Positions 54,301 to 58,500 are shown, numbered from the stretch's first letter. The stretch is 64,000 nt of DNA from Branchiostoma floridae (GCF_000003815.2 NC_049986.1:19423006-19487005); one strand, 5' to 3'. The notes: generated by a model not told the origin, from the sequence alone. Numbers and translations are program-made.

Positions 54301-54760
54301 GCAGAAGAATCACAACCGAAATATCTTTTTTAATTTCTTCCCACCAGCCCCTGTCACCAAGTACTGCGTGTACCAGATTCCACTCAGCTCATTGGTCGGC
54401 CACGCCACGGATCGCGCATGCGTCAAGCACGGCCCGGTGCCCGCCATGATGTCGCCCCTCGTACGGATCGACGACACGGTGGTGCGCAACCGGCGGGAAC
54501 TCTTCAGCTACGGCCCGGGGCCACAGAAGGGACACACGCACGGCCAGCACCACCCTCACCTACACCCGGGACTAGGGAAAGCCTCCACCGTGGATAAAAC
54601 CTCCCCCGCCACCCCTACACCACCCGGCCGCTTCCTCTCCCGTCCCAACCGCCTGGAGTCCTGCAGCTCCGAACCTGACCCCTCCGTGACCTTCAGTCCA
54701 CCCCCCTCCCCCTTCCGGTTCTCCTCGGTGGATCAGGAGGAGGACATTGACCTGAAGTAA
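13041..54760 (+). CDS. GARNL3: GARNL3 orthologue, Rap-GAP and CNH domain protein (27 exons)
   Basis: The family combines a Rap-type GTPase-activating domain with a C-terminal citron homology (CNH) domain; it is thought to stimulate GTP hydrolysis on Rap-like small GTPases in the cytoplasm, and its own substrate is poorly known. Exons were placed by resemblance to the vertebrate protein as remembered, by AG/GT sites and by phase, which closes at every junction except exon 8. From M at 17822 the product is about 929 residues, shorter than the roughly 1,000 residues of vertebrate forms because 5' exons are missing. Rap-GAP catalytic half is about residues 178-375, with the HIGNDI thumb loop putting Asn near 258. 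CNH is about 442-750. The tail, 750-929, is Ser/Pro/His-rich and ends EEDIDLK, as in vertebrates. Introns range from 72 bases to 14 kb. Exon 8 abuts a gap and carries two extra bases, probably assembly error. Orthology is very likely; the 5' end is open. Confidence 0.95.
13908..14098 (+). repeat. Tandem duplication in intron 0
   Basis: Two units share TATAGAAAA-GGTAGA-TCT, GTTTCAAAA-TTGAG-TGTGGCT and TT-AAACCT. Spacing is about 125 bases. Confidence 0.55.
15928..16510 (+). repeat. Tandem repeat, three units of about 220-240 bp
   Basis: Units start near 15928, 16166 and 16385. Each has GTGTTACACAA-GT-GTGTGAG, then AACTCTAGTACACTGATTC, GTAGATTGTTTT and GCTCTGATT; the first two go on to CACAGCAAGCCACC and AACCTTTCA. 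The third is cut short at about 16510. The minus-strand open frames here are repeats of each other. Confidence 0.85.
16560..16978 (+). pseudogene. Non-LTR retrotransposon 3' end (ORF2 C-terminus and tail)
   Basis: From 16596 a 29-codon frame ending in TAG at 16683 encodes C-x2-C then NIEDEFHFVMKCPSY and R-x3-LF. This C-x2-C...HF...CP pattern is the zinc-knuckle-like end of ORF2 in many invertebrate CR1/jockey-type LINEs (family knowledge). The sequence then runs AT-rich to an ATTC tail at 16958-16978. It is a 5'-truncated dead copy; no reverse transcriptase core is present. Confidence 0.75.
17452..17821 (+). promoter_or_regulatory. Possible alternative promoter and 5' leader of GARNL3
   Basis: A CCAATCA box at 17454, a TATAAAC at 17588 and a CpG-richer stretch (17620-17740) precede the ATG at 17822 by a plausible distance. 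Because exon 0 splices to 17846, this region may instead be intron. Both uses could coexist. Confidence 0.4.
17822..17920 (+). CDS. GARNL3: GARNL3 exon 1, with internal ATG or acceptor at 17846
   Basis: As a first exon it encodes MSFLVPIK then LISCTADGAVQGAGRFRVE and NGENNE, ending phase 0 before GTGGGT. The part from 17846 matches vertebrate GARNL3 as remembered; MSFLVPIK does not. The 24 bases coding it form a pyrimidine-rich tract ending CAAG, a good acceptor for exon 0. The internal exon is therefore 17846-17920; the ATG form is an alternative. Confidence 0.85.
18628..18750 (+). repeat. Dispersed repeat, inverted partner of 8876-8995
   Basis: Contains CTGTATCTAAA, TTTATATAGC, TATAACCGCCCTTCGG and CCTAACTTTTGCA, the reverse complement order of the other copy. 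Confidence 0.7.
18795..19066 (+). repeat. Cluster of TGCAGGTA motifs
   Basis: TGCAGGT or its near form GCAGGT recurs about seven times on the plus strand at irregular spacing, several followed by AAAATT. The inverse ACCTGCA occurs once. Not a regular tandem array. Confidence 0.5.
19115..20540 (+). repeat. Compound tandem repeat block
   Basis: One module (GACGTGTCCGCTTTGTTCCGCC, AATGAATA-GGTTTTTAGAAGC, AGTGTCCGTC-GGGA-TGAGTGAA, AAGCAACACCA, GCAAACTGC) recurs wholly or partly at 19138, 19310, 19597 and 19979. A second module (TATCTTTCAATCGTGT-CCGCCCTGGTA to GCTCACCCC-GCCCTGT) recurs at 20163 and 20357. The first array is interrupted by a MITE. Confidence 0.8.
19368..19594. mobile_element. MITE with TA target duplication and visible empty site
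   Basis: Ends CTGTAAATGCAGAAACTTTCG and a right end reading, inverted, ATGTAAATGCATTAAGTTTGCG. The inside holds GCGGTGG and CCACCGC inverted blocks. Flanks are GAAGC-TA and TA-TAGTGTCCG. The neighbouring repeat unit at 19994-20010 reads GAAGCTATAGTGTCCG, the sequence expected before insertion. No transposase. Confidence 0.85.
21775..22155 (+). repeat. Tandem duplication, about 200-bp unit
   Basis: Both units carry TTCAGAACCGATTT-AACAGAGCT, GTTAACCCTCTC-TGTAATACCTCT, ACTCA-CCCCA-ATCACAA and ATCTATAGATTTATGTA. Confidence 0.8.
22384..22885 (+). repeat. Four-unit tandem repeat, about 124 bp
   Basis: Units begin near 22384, 22512, 22634 and 22758 with CATAAGAG-AAGGTTGACTT. Each then has GCATAA, ATAAGATATGAAAGATACA and GCTGTTCATTCAGCA, ending in an A-rich stretch. 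Confidence 0.85.
22872..23217 (+). repeat. Direct repeat pair flanking a SINE
   Basis: A roughly 110-base sequence (CGAGGAAGTCACGCTCC to GCGCACTCGAAGCGGGCGG and AATTGGTT) occurs at 22874-22985 and 23112-23217. The 120 bases between are the tRNA-like element below. This is too long for a target-site duplication, so a tandem duplication is likelier. Confidence 0.75.
22988..23105 (+). mobile_element. tRNA-derived SINE
   Basis: TGGCGTAATCGCC (A-box-like), GAGTTCGAAACCTG (B box), then CTTGTGCTTTTGGGAAAGG and an AAAG tail at 23090-23105. Same general design as the SINEs at 1795, 28245 and 38555. Confidence 0.65.
23515..23592 (-). mobile_element. tRNA-like SINE head
   Basis: On the minus strand: CAATGGCAGAGTGGATAG (A-box region), GCTCGCCTAGC and GTGAGTTCGACCTCCGGC (B box). 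The acceptor stem cannot be closed as a functional tRNA, so a SINE promoter region is the likelier call. The body may extend toward 23300. Confidence 0.55.
24837..24964. other. Assembly gap
   Basis: 128 N. Content unknown; it lies inside intron 1. Confidence 1.
25300..25500 (-). mobile_element. SINE fragment, same family as 28245-28520
   Basis: Minus-strand reading gives TTGCGAAAAAACAGTTGGCACGACTTTCC-like and then CTTTACGGCCTCAAAAAGGC and GGCACTACTTTAAG. The last blocks match the 3' part of the SINE at 28245-28520. The B box is lost or beyond recognition. Confidence 0.5.
25840..26280 (+). promoter_or_regulatory. Promoter-like stretch, possible solo LTR
   Basis: CCAATCAG (25884 and 25968), CTTATATAAAGAC (TATA box, about 26012) and AATAAA at about 26269 lie in promoter-to-polyadenylation order over about 400 bases. 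No reading frame follows. A solo LTR or retroelement promoter would fit, but no clean terminal TG...CA or target duplication was established. Confidence 0.35.
27329..27620. repeat. CA dinucleotide microsatellite
   Basis: About 290 bases of CA units with scattered ATAC, AAAC and AGAC interruptions. It creates long artificial frames of Cys/Val and Thr/His, which are not genes. Confidence 0.98.
27624..27891 (-). CDS. Possible coding exon of an unrecognised gene on the opposite strand
   Basis: Reading down from 27891, an ATG-started frame of about 89 codons runs to TTCCAG before GTAATT, a good donor, just before the CA microsatellite. Composition is protein-like: aromatic-rich with hydrophobic runs (PPYVWDLLTPATLLC, VMNYVFLGLTRLYSFMAAVFL) that could be membrane segments. 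A stop lies two codons before the ATG, so it would be a first coding exon, unless the acceptor is the TCAG at about 27862. No partner exon was found and I do not recognise the protein. It could be chance or a transposon remnant. Confidence 0.3.
28245..28520 (-). mobile_element. tRNA-derived SINE
   Basis: On the minus strand: GGTCTTGGGTTCGAATCCAG is a near-perfect B box. It is followed by GATCTTGTGCCCTTTGGAAA, a CTTCCCTTACTCC block and, at the 3' side, CTTACGGCCTCACAAAAGGC. The head before the B box is incomplete. Confidence 0.75.
28785..29075 (+). repeat. Tandem duplication, about 150-bp unit
   Basis: Both units carry CTACGTATACGT-AAAT, ATGTCTATG-TATAGAC and CTACGTA-type blocks. Confidence 0.6.
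29320..29530. promoter_or_regulatory. CpG-rich patch in intron 1
   Basis: CpG is far denser than in the flanking intron (ACCCGCGGCC, GGCGCGTC, ATACGTCACG, GCGCTGACGCC, CGACCGACG). ATACGTCACG resembles a CRE half-element. It could be an internal promoter or a conserved enhancer; no transcript evidence is available. Confidence 0.3.
29565..29890. mobile_element. MITE family M1, copy 1
   Basis: Left side has AACTCTCATAATAC and TGCCATAATACCGCCACATGAG; right side has GTGGCG-TATTATGGCAACGGGTG. Shares terminal and internal blocks with 46539-46765 and 58308-58500. About 100 bases near the left end look inserted. Confidence 0.65.
30030..30175 (+). repeat. Tandem duplication, about 76-bp unit
   Basis: ATTCATACAAA-ACAAA-TCGTCATTTCATA and TCTCAATCCAAAATCAC occur twice. 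Confidence 0.8.
32121..32214 (+). CDS. GARNL3: GARNL3 exon 2
   Basis: Between CACTCTCCAG and GTCAGC. Encodes ALSGGTGSSNIALL then ENPECQTRWYFKYFLGK, the conserved entry to the GAP region in this family. Enters phase 0 and leaves with one base. About residues 34-64. Confidence 0.95.
32467..32613. repeat. Foldback inverted repeat in intron 2
   Basis: Arms of about 65 bases. ACTGAATTAATACAGGGACT and TACCCTAAATTTT on the left pair with AAAATTTAGGGTA and AGTCCCTGTATCAATTCAGT on the right, around a loop of about 18 bases. Likely a small non-autonomous DNA element. Confidence 0.85.
32691..32809 (+). CDS. GARNL3: GARNL3 exon 3
   Basis: Between CCCTTTGCAG and GTAATA. Encodes HQNYVGLDEDRSPFFLSIVL then NNHNVPQYRAILWRKT, matching the family closely. 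About residues 65-104. Its last about 45 bases are repeated several times in intron 3. Confidence 0.97.
32810..33606 (+). repeat. Partial exon 3 copies in intron 3
   Basis: The 3' end of exon 3 (coding HNVPQYRAILWRKT) recurs at 32891-32937, 33134-33181, 33258-33303 and, decayed, 33366-33408, each followed or surrounded by AAAC repeats. The first and third intronic copies keep a GT donor (GTATAA, GTAAGA), the second has GC. None has a recognisable acceptor, so they are probably inert. Confidence 0.9.
33607..33671 (+). CDS. GARNL3: GARNL3 exon 4
   Basis: Between TCCCTAG and GTGAGT. Encodes GTQKLCLPYNCSKPLSIKSI plus Leu; leaves phase 2. About residues 105-125. Confidence 0.95.
34000..34063 (+). 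CDS. GARNL3: GARNL3 exon 5
   Basis: Between CCTTTGCAG and GTATGT. Encodes SSFSLDKMERGPKEILSAEI plus QK, phase 0 at the end. About residues 126-147. Confidence 0.95.
34625..35037. mobile_element. Possible TIR element in intron 5
   Basis: Left end GGGTCGGGTAGTACTGGTAC and right end CTGTACCGGTACCCACCC are imperfect inverted matches. The right part contains AGTCCGGACCCGGACCTGA, similar to GGTCCGGACCTGAACC at 5979, which suggests a family. No transposase. Confidence 0.45.
35150..37640 (+). repeat. Long degenerate satellite array in intron 5
   Basis: A unit of roughly 120-135 bases recurs many times with heavy divergence. Blocks: GGTCAA-TGTTATGGAT, CTTGCATTC, TATTGCC-GTTCGGAAAAGT, ATCCTTTTTACTGGGCTAGA, TCGTG-CATCCATACAAAC, AGCTCTTT and ACAATTGCATAC. 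Clear units lie near 36820-36960, 36960-37090, 37240-37400; weaker ones extend to about 35200 and 37620. It fills most of the 3.8-kb intron. Confidence 0.75.
37913..37939 (+). CDS. GARNL3: GARNL3 exon 6 (27-base microexon)
   Basis: Between CACCCTACAG and GTAAGG. Encodes DLLQLEEQE in phase 0, matching DLLVLEEQE remembered from vertebrates. About residues 148-156. Confidence 0.93.
38440..38515 (+). CDS. GARNL3: GARNL3 exon 7
   Basis: Between GTCTTTCAG and GTAACT. Encodes GAVNFKFGVLYAKSGQTTDD then EMFSN; leaves with one base. The Rap-GAP catalytic half begins about here. About residues 157-181. Confidence 0.95.
38555..38710 (+). mobile_element. SINE in intron 7
   Basis: GGTTCTGGGTTCGTATCCC is a B box, followed by TTTTGACTTTCCGAAAGGCAC and a TCTCATTCGACTCAAGTG body block. 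It begins within 40 bases of the exon 7 donor. Confidence 0.65.
38949..39049 (+). CDS. GARNL3: GARNL3 exon 8, with two extra bases
   Basis: Between ATGTTTGCAG and GTAAGT, six bases before a run of N. Encodes ECGSDNFDNFVQILGEDITL-K in frame, about residues 182-214. The conserved W-x2-YRGGLDTK that should follow is present only if one base is discounted soon after the Lys codon and another in TACCCGC. As written the exon is 101 bases and leaves phase 0; exon 9 needs phase 1, which 99 bases would give. Two single-base insertions at a contig end point to sequencing error rather than a pseudogene. Confidence 0.9.
39056..40036. other. Assembly gap in intron 8
   Basis: 981 N. The exons on either side are adjacent in the protein, so no coding sequence needs to be missing. 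The long frame that spans it is an artefact. Confidence 1.
40343..40446 (+). CDS. GARNL3: GARNL3 exon 9
   Basis: Between GATCACAG and GTACGA. Encodes NTTGIKSVYTVYQGHEIMFH then VSTALPYSKDNRQQ, core of the Rap-GAP fold. Enters with two bases, leaves phase 0. About residues 215-249. Confidence 0.97.
40640..40880 (+). repeat. ATTG-type simple repeat with a decayed exon 10 copy
   Basis: Degenerate GATT/ATTG units surround 40766-40825. That segment matches the first about 60 bases of exon 10 (GAGAAAGACACATCGGGAAT, ATCGTGT, TCGTGTTCCAAGA, GAGATGG) but has TAA where exon 10 has TGTATC. It has no acceptor AG at the matching point. Confidence 0.85.
40892..41009 (+). CDS. GARNL3: GARNL3 exon 10 (catalytic thumb)
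   Basis: Between GTATTTGTCAG and GTATCC. Encodes VERKRHIGNDIVCIVYQEME, an acidic DEEDETPSFK and PSMLKSHFT. In Rap1GAP the Asn of this HIGNDI motif is the catalytic Asn thumb; here it is AAC at 40916-40918, about residue 258. The enzyme is therefore predicted to be active. Leaves with one base. Confidence 0.97.
41220..41241. repeat. GAT trinucleotide repeat
   Basis: About seven GAT units in intron 10. Confidence 0.9.
41535..41580 (+). CDS. GARNL3: GARNL3 exon 11
   Basis: Between CTTGTACAG and GTAGGA. Encodes HIFALVTFDRRNESY; leaves phase 2. About residues 289-303. Confidence 0.95.
41892..41998 (+). CDS. GARNL3: GARNL3 exon 12
   Basis: Between TCTCCCCAG and GTGAGT. Encodes RLTVFSEESVPLFYPPLPSP then PVFKDLQEFREFLLVK. 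About residues 304-339. Confidence 0.97.
42054..42283 (+). repeat. Minisatellite, GTCGTCGCCATTTTAAA unit
   Basis: About ten diverged units of about 20-25 bases containing CGCCATTT-AAA, in intron 12 beginning about 55 bases past the exon 12 donor. Confidence 0.8.
42341..42514. mobile_element. Foldback element in intron 12
   Basis: Near-perfect arms of about 75 bases: GTTAATGACCCGCC, TGGTGTCATAACGCCTGGTC and TATAACCACC on the left mirror GGTGGTTATA, GACCAGGCGTTATGACACCA and GGCGGGTCATTAAC on the right. The loop carries GAGCGAAGCGAACGAGG. Ends are TTAA-like. Confidence 0.9.
42788..42938. repeat. Nested palindromes in intron 12
   Basis: 42853-42887 and 42890-42913 are each hairpins built on CGACACCGG and CCGGTGTCG (the second has 11-bp arms around TG). 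They sit within a wider inverted repeat (TCGCTCCTTT and GATTGGT on the left, ACCAATC and AAAGGAGCGA on the right). Confidence 0.85.
43237..43352 (+). CDS. GARNL3: GARNL3 exon 13
   Basis: Between GCCTGTTTCAG and GTCAGA. Encodes LINGEKAALNTPAFAEKRQR then TMDMLIKNLHQEYMQEISK, the end of the Rap-GAP region. Leaves phase 0. About residues 340-378. Confidence 0.97.
43464..43672 (+). repeat. Out-of-place exon 17 copy within a tandem duplication
   Basis: 43555-43601 matches 47 of the 48 bases of exon 17 (49130-49177) with four or five changes and one missing base, and is preceded by ATCCTACAG like the real exon. The flank CACACAAGGTTTGGATAAA to ACAAATACAGCACG occurs on both sides (43464 and 43594). 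The frameshift and weak GTTTGG donor make it a dead copy. It lies between exons 13 and 14. Confidence 0.85.
44448..44512 (-). repeat. GAAT microsatellite, possible LINE tail
   Basis: About 15 GAAT units followed by GAAGACCTTTACTG, the reverse of the AAAGGTCTTTCATT junction at 51-80. May mark a minus-strand LINE 3' end extending to about 44560. Confidence 0.8.
44678..45412. mobile_element. Foldback element in intron 13
   Basis: Arms of about 190 bases. Left: CACTTCAGGTTTA, CTGATCTTGACAAATCT-CACACG, ACAGGTGACAAGTAC and TCGACCTAATT. Right: AATTAGGTCGA, GTACTTGTCACCTGTA, CGTGTG-AGATTTGTCAAGATCAG and TTAACCTGAAGT. A third, partial copy of the GATCTAATTCTAATGGTACT block is in the loop. No coding capacity seen. 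Confidence 0.8.
46539..46765. mobile_element. MITE family M1, copy 2 (complete)
   Basis: Left AACTCTCATAATTCCACTGG and right CGGTGGAATTATTAGAGTT are inverted; inside them TACCATAATAC and GGCGGTATTATGGCACC pair as well. About 225 bases, ending about 95 bases before the exon 14 acceptor. Confidence 0.85.
46862..46972 (+). CDS. GARNL3: GARNL3 exon 14
   Basis: Between GTCTCTCCCAG and GTAAGA. Encodes SPLNLRSLSEVIPETVTSIK then TKKKEEARQAEFLRVGQ, the basic linker KKEEARQAEF of the family. Phase 0 at both ends. About residues 379-415. Confidence 0.95.
47476..47553 (+). CDS. GARNL3: GARNL3 exon 15
   Basis: Between CAAACCCCAG and GTCAGA. Encodes ELKLNTIVKGDAPTSMATTG then LLSKRE. Phase 0 at both ends. 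About residues 416-441. Confidence 0.95.
47817..47880 (+). CDS. GARNL3: GARNL3 exon 16 (CNH start)
   Basis: Between CCTTTCAG and GTAGGT. Encodes PWEPQVLHYDFPHQVLCGDS then W; leaves with one base. The CNH propeller begins here. About residues 442-462. Confidence 0.95.
48117..49050. mobile_element. Mariner-type non-autonomous TIR element in intron 16
   Basis: Terminal repeats of about 130 bases, outer end CGAGGGTGCTTCAAAAAGTA on the left and its inverse (with one change) on the right, flanked by TA on both sides. CGAGGGNNNTTCAAAAAGT is the kind of end seen in mariner-family elements (family knowledge). The 934-bp element has no transposase frame; a 93-codon plus frame inside is not recognisable. 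It splits intron 16 without touching splice sites. Confidence 0.88.
49130..49177 (+). CDS. GARNL3: GARNL3 exon 17
   Basis: Between AACCCTACAG and GTGAGT. Encodes GESLVVSTEAGCFLIQ (first codon shared with exon 16). About residues 463-478. A dead copy lies at 43555-43601. Confidence 0.93.
49450..49548 (+). CDS. GARNL3: GARNL3 exon 18
   Basis: Between GTGTACTACAG and GTAAGT. Encodes EEATPRLLFDKSVPIKQLSV then VEHHGLLLFRADK, a CNH strand repeat. About residues 479-511. Confidence 0.96.
49772..49885 (+). CDS. GARNL3: GARNL3 exon 19
   Basis: Between CGTTCCTACAG and GTAATA. Encodes GKECKVHVFRLSDFEGGYNE then ALVRTKADCKDHRLERTK. About residues 512-549. Confidence 0.96.
50382..50470 (+). pseudogene. 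Decayed copy of exon 20
   Basis: CTGCCACCTGTACGCCCTGA, GCCGGCCCTG, GGCAGTTTCCTGCGCATGGT, GGTGGCC and AAGAACAAGCTG match the first about 85 bases of exon 20, about 210 bases upstream of it. The acceptor AG is changed to GG, and a deletion after GTGGCC shifts the frame into a TTTTGAG stop region. Not usable as an exon. Confidence 0.88.
50592..50755 (+). CDS. GARNL3: GARNL3 exon 20
   Basis: Between CTACCCCTCAG and GTAAGC. Encodes GCHLYALSRPGGSFLRMVVA then IKNKLLLLTWKH and, after a loop, EGFNYIR. Leaves phase 0. About residues 550-604. Confidence 0.97.
51155..51392 (+). repeat. Minisatellite before exon 21
   Basis: About nine units of about 26 bases: AGATCACCAGAGCTAAACTG-GATCT with substitutions. 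The array ends about 26 bases before the exon 21 acceptor, so it probably overlaps the branch-point region. Confidence 0.85.
51419..51571 (+). CDS. GARNL3: GARNL3 exon 21
   Basis: Between GTTTGCTTCAG and GTCAGT. Encodes ELTINDVPSVVTLVDGGRQD, NMICVGYKHQFDIVNEKNGN and TYRLHQVEGNK. Phase 0 at both ends. About residues 605-655. Confidence 0.97.
52174..52240 (+). CDS. GARNL3: GARNL3 exon 22
   Basis: Between TTCTTCCACAG and GTAAGT. Encodes VELTDAIDVYEDGEPKVLLC then YN. About residues 656-677. Confidence 0.96.
52636..52722 (+). CDS. GARNL3: GARNL3 exon 23
   Basis: Between TCTCTCTTTAG and GTGAGA. Encodes HVCQLKSLSDAEETTNGFEF then GWNSEPHGV and leaves with one base, G. About residues 678-706. Confidence 0.95.
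53114..53232 (+). CDS. GARNL3: GARNL3 exon 24 (end of CNH)
   Basis: Between CCCGCCATCAG and GTACGT. Encodes VCAFPYILAFTPDAIEIRLL then VNGNLVHSMPMPMLLLVTSK; the first half matches the VCAFPYLLAF motif of the family. Phase 0 at the end. About residues 707-746. Its last 59 bases head the 127-bp array that follows. Confidence 0.96.
53174..53740 (+). repeat. 127-bp tandem array made of exon 24 end plus donor-side intron
   Basis: The 59 bases coding VNGNLVHSMPMPMLLLVTSK recur at 53301-53359, 53428-53486 and 53555-53613, exactly 127 bases apart, counting the real one at 53174-53232. Each copy is preceded by TAG (GTGTAG, GTGTAG, TCTAG) and followed by GTACG. The intron part carries TTTTTGGCGACGCCTC, GTCGGAGGCATTTCTAA and CTCTACTAAAC. 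A fifth intron part remains at 53700-53735. Divergence rises with distance from exon 24. Confidence 0.95.
53823..53961 (+). CDS. GARNL3: GARNL3 exon 25
   Basis: Between CCCCCTCCAG and GTAAAC. Encodes FDLYFVSAKDPISSCKDNNN then GSTSPTISFSPPTTPTTG and KAEHHWGR, entering the low-complexity tail. Leaves with one base. About residues 747-792. Confidence 0.93.
54348..54760 (+). CDS. GARNL3: GARNL3 exon 26 (last coding exon)
   Basis: Acceptor TTCTTCCCACCAG. Encodes APVTKYCVYQIPLSSLVGHA (compare KNLYKIPLRNLVGRS remembered from vertebrates), then a His-rich KGHTHGQHHPHLHPG stretch, Pro/Ser-rich sequence and the conserved end DQEEDIDLK before TAA at 54758. Strongly GC-rich compared with the introns. 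About residues 793-929. Confidence 0.97.
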
Positions 54761-57700
54761 CCTATGACCTTCCTAACGAGGTTGAAAAATCAGTATCATG
54801 GTAATATTATCCAAACTTATAGTTGCCTAGTCTTTCTCTTCCTCTCTGCAAATTACTTAACTTGATCCGATATTATGGTGAACTTTCGTGCAAAGTTGAA
54901 TGCAGTGCTGGAAGGCCTGAACCGTACATTTTGAGTGACAAAATTCACCACTATTTGCAACAATGACGAAAGAGACTCGGTAACTATCAGAAGTTTGAAT
55001 ACCAAACTCATAAACCAGTGGGACTCGTGTCAGATGAAAAGTCAGTGAGATTGTTAACATTCCGTTTTGGGATATTTTCCTGAATTTTATCGCAGGATGG
55101 TCTTGTTAAAAAAAGAACAAGCTTTCTTTCATATTTGTTTATTTTTCTGAATATAAGAGATGCTTTGACTGTGTTATTTGTGGAAGCTTAATGATATGTT
55201 ATTTGATTATGTGCAATGTTTGTAAAATTCTTGTTCGCCTGGTCCGTTTACCCTTGTCGCAGTGCTGAACTGAGAAGTTGCCATTGTGAATATTGGTGAA
55301 GTGAGACAGGAAATAACGTCATCATACGTCACTTCCTTTAGCCTTACATAGGCCAAGTGCAGTTGAAGCAAGACTTGTTATGTGTTTAAAAAATGGAAGT
55401 CTTTTTGTTGTCAAAGTCAATTAGTGAGAATATTTATTACGTTTTGGGGCGGCCTTTGGTTCCTAGTATTACCTGATGTTGTTCTTAGAAGTTCTTTTTC
55501 TATCCGAAGTGGATTTTTACTCGATGTTTTTGTACTTAATATATGGTAATGTTTAATACCTTTACTGCGGTGCAGATAAATCTACTAAGTCTCTCCCATG
55601 GAAATTATAATGTTTAAATTTGTGCAATGTAGTATGATATAGTATGTTTGACATTTTAATGCGTTTGGTGTAAAAGTTTTGTATAATTGAAAGACCAATG
55701 GCTTTAAGTTACTAACGTAAATATTGAAGCCAATAAAAGTGAACAATGGTATTGACAATGGGGGGAGGCGACATTCTATTTCTATATAAATTCTAGTCCC
55801 TCTGTCTTCCCGATGTCCTCTGAAAAAATGGTCTAACCCTTTTCACTGATACGATTGGTACTCCAACCACCACTGTTCATCAGTAAACTCGTTCAACTAC
55901 TTGAACTAAACATTACGTAGATTTTGCAGAGGAGATATTTAAAGTTACCAAGATAAAAGTATTGGTAAGTTAATGGTTCTATGAAACGAAAGAGTGGCGC
56001 ATGTCACTATTGCCAAAGAGCACATTCAAAGAAACCTACACGTGTCCAGCAATACAACCACCAACTTTCTCGTCCCATTCAATCCATCAGAATAGACGAG
56101 TCCACACTTCCGAGGACCACAGAATCTGCTTGCGTCACAGGGGTGATTCGATCGTTCGAATGTGAACACGTGAACGCAATTTCCGTTCTAAGAGCGCGTT
56201 CGAATTTTGGCAGAAATGATTATATAACCCTGCACATGACGTAAAGATTTTTGTCGTTCGCGGAAGTGATGAGTCGCCTTTTACATTTCTCCATGAACAT
56301 TTTCCAAAACGTTTTTCTCAATGTTCGAAATATATGAAATGTGGTCAGTCCAGAAATATAGTATATAGTATACGGTATGGTTTTATCGTGAGAAAACGGT
56401 CTATAAGACAGGAATATTTATCTGTGCTCCGTTCGTGCTGCTATGTCCAAATGTCTCTTTCGAGTGACACCAACTGTTCTTATGGTTTCAGGACTTTTGA
56501 TATTATGTATATGACGACGAAAGACGATATCAACTCATGTATAGGAGATGTATTGGTACACAATAATGGAGGTTTATATGAATGTTTTGTATAAGAAACA
56601 GATATAACCGAGCTGTTGTATATGTTGATATTTTGTACTAGGTGTGAGCTTCAAGGTCAAGAATCGCTGCACCATTGACTTTGAACTGTTCGCAATAAGA
56701 CATGTTCATTATTCTGACCTGATGTCTTAAACGAATTTTAGGCACGTTGCATGACATTGTATAAGACTCGTCTGTACTATTTAATTCTATTTCTTAGCCA
56801 GCCTCAAGACCACATTCCACCGGGCGGCGATCGCGCACGACCTACAAATTGGATTTGTGTAAATCCTAATTTGATAAATGGGGTATCATGCAAATTATAG
56901 AAATATGACTGGAAAGACCACAAAACACAAAGTGGTTCGTTTTTGACGATGAAATTTGTTCAGCGATCAGCCCGGTTCTGGTGGCAAAGCGAGGTCCCAG
57001 TGGGGTCACCGCCCTAGTGGAATGGGGTACAGACATACTGGAAAGGTTGATTTACTACTTCAAATGTTAAAATTTTTCTACATTTCCCTTTGTTGTTTAA
57101 GACATTTCTCAAAGGCTATAAGGAGGTTAGTTTCCCCTCTCATAGCCAGGCTGGAACGGATAAGAAATCCCGAACATTAACCGACAGCACCCTAGCCTTG
57201 AATATATCCTGTTCTAGCTCCGGTTCGCTTAATCTGATTGCTTTCCTTGTCAAATAGTCTGGCACCGGCTCACATAGAGACAAGAGGCATTTGGATGTTT
57301 CGAACTTGTCGATGGTCGCCATATGTGAAGAGATAATCGTGAAAAAAACGAACATAAAACCACCGCGGACATTTACCCTTATATACAGAACGGTGGTAGG
57401 GCCAAACGTTCAAATCAACGGTCGGTTGAGCTAGTCGTAGCTAGAATAGGATCAGGCTAGCGGTACTCTTTCAGTTACTTCACTTTCGAAAGTGCCTGAG
57501 ACTTCATAGCACATCGTATCCGAATCAAAGTAACATCAGCCAGACTTTTAAGTAACGTTTTTACGGCCTGTTAAGTTTGATGAAACCATTGAAATCTTAC
57601 TTAAAATACTACCTTGCACTCAGACATTTTGTGTCTGAATTGTGTTGGTACTTACATGAGTATCTAAGATCCCAACCATTGTGGCCATTTGTCGATTTGC

Positions 57701-58030
57701 TGCATGTAAAACCGCGTCAAACCAACGTCAATCGCATGCCTTGCTAGCTACGTATATCACGTCGCTTTGTATGTAGTCTTTGCTGTATGGAATTGAATGT
57801 GCAGAAATCTTGATATGAAAGAAGTAGAAGTGTACAAATATCTTTGTGTATATATTATATATCTCTATGGTTCTATACTAAGGTGTACAGAGTAAACCCT
57901 TGTATAAAGTTGTCATCGGAAGGTGAAACTGAGTTTGTAACTTTTTCGTACCTGTAAGAACTGTTAAAATGGTTTCGTCCAAAAATCGAACTGTGCCGAA
58001 AGTTTCGCAATAAAATATCTATTGTCGTCA
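54761..58030 (+). other. GARNL3 3' UTR and downstream
   Basis: AATAAA at 55732 gives a UTR of about 1 kb. A second AATAAA at 58009 is followed by a GT-rich stretch (ATTGGTGTCGTGTGG), a good cleavage context, and would give about 3.3 kb. Both may be used. No other gene is seen in between. Confidence 0.55.
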
Positions 58031-58307
58031 TTGGTGTCGTGTGGATGAATGTTTATTCATAACTGATCATTGTTGTGGTATGTGGTAAATAATGTTTAGC
58101 AAGACCAAGAGAAACAGAAACCCCTTTTTGAGCCTTGTTTTTATTTCCCCACGCCCGAAAACGTCACAGGTCCTCAATTTGATGGTGATTTCGTGCATTT
58201 TCTCCTAGCGGTCTAGTTTTGAATTGCAGTTTAGGCTATATACGGGGGCTTTGGTCCTAAAGTTTTGAACCATGAAGCTATAACTTGTCCCTCCCTAACA
58301 TTAACCG

Positions 58308-58500
58308 TCTTAATTTCTCCTACTAGTGCCATGATATCACCACATGAAGAATAAAAATAATCGTTATAGAGGACCACACAACATCGCCTTGAACACCTAA
58401 ATATCTGATGCTGCAATAGTATATCTCTTTCAAAATCACGTTAGATTTATATTCTTTTTTGCATGTGGCGGTATTACGGCACCCAGTGGAATTATGAGCG
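58308..58500. mobile_element. MITE family M1, copy 3
   Basis: Right end GCATGTGGCGGTATTACGGCACCCAGTGG matches the other copies. The left end (AGTGCCATGATATCACCACATGA) is more diverged. Confidence 0.65.
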
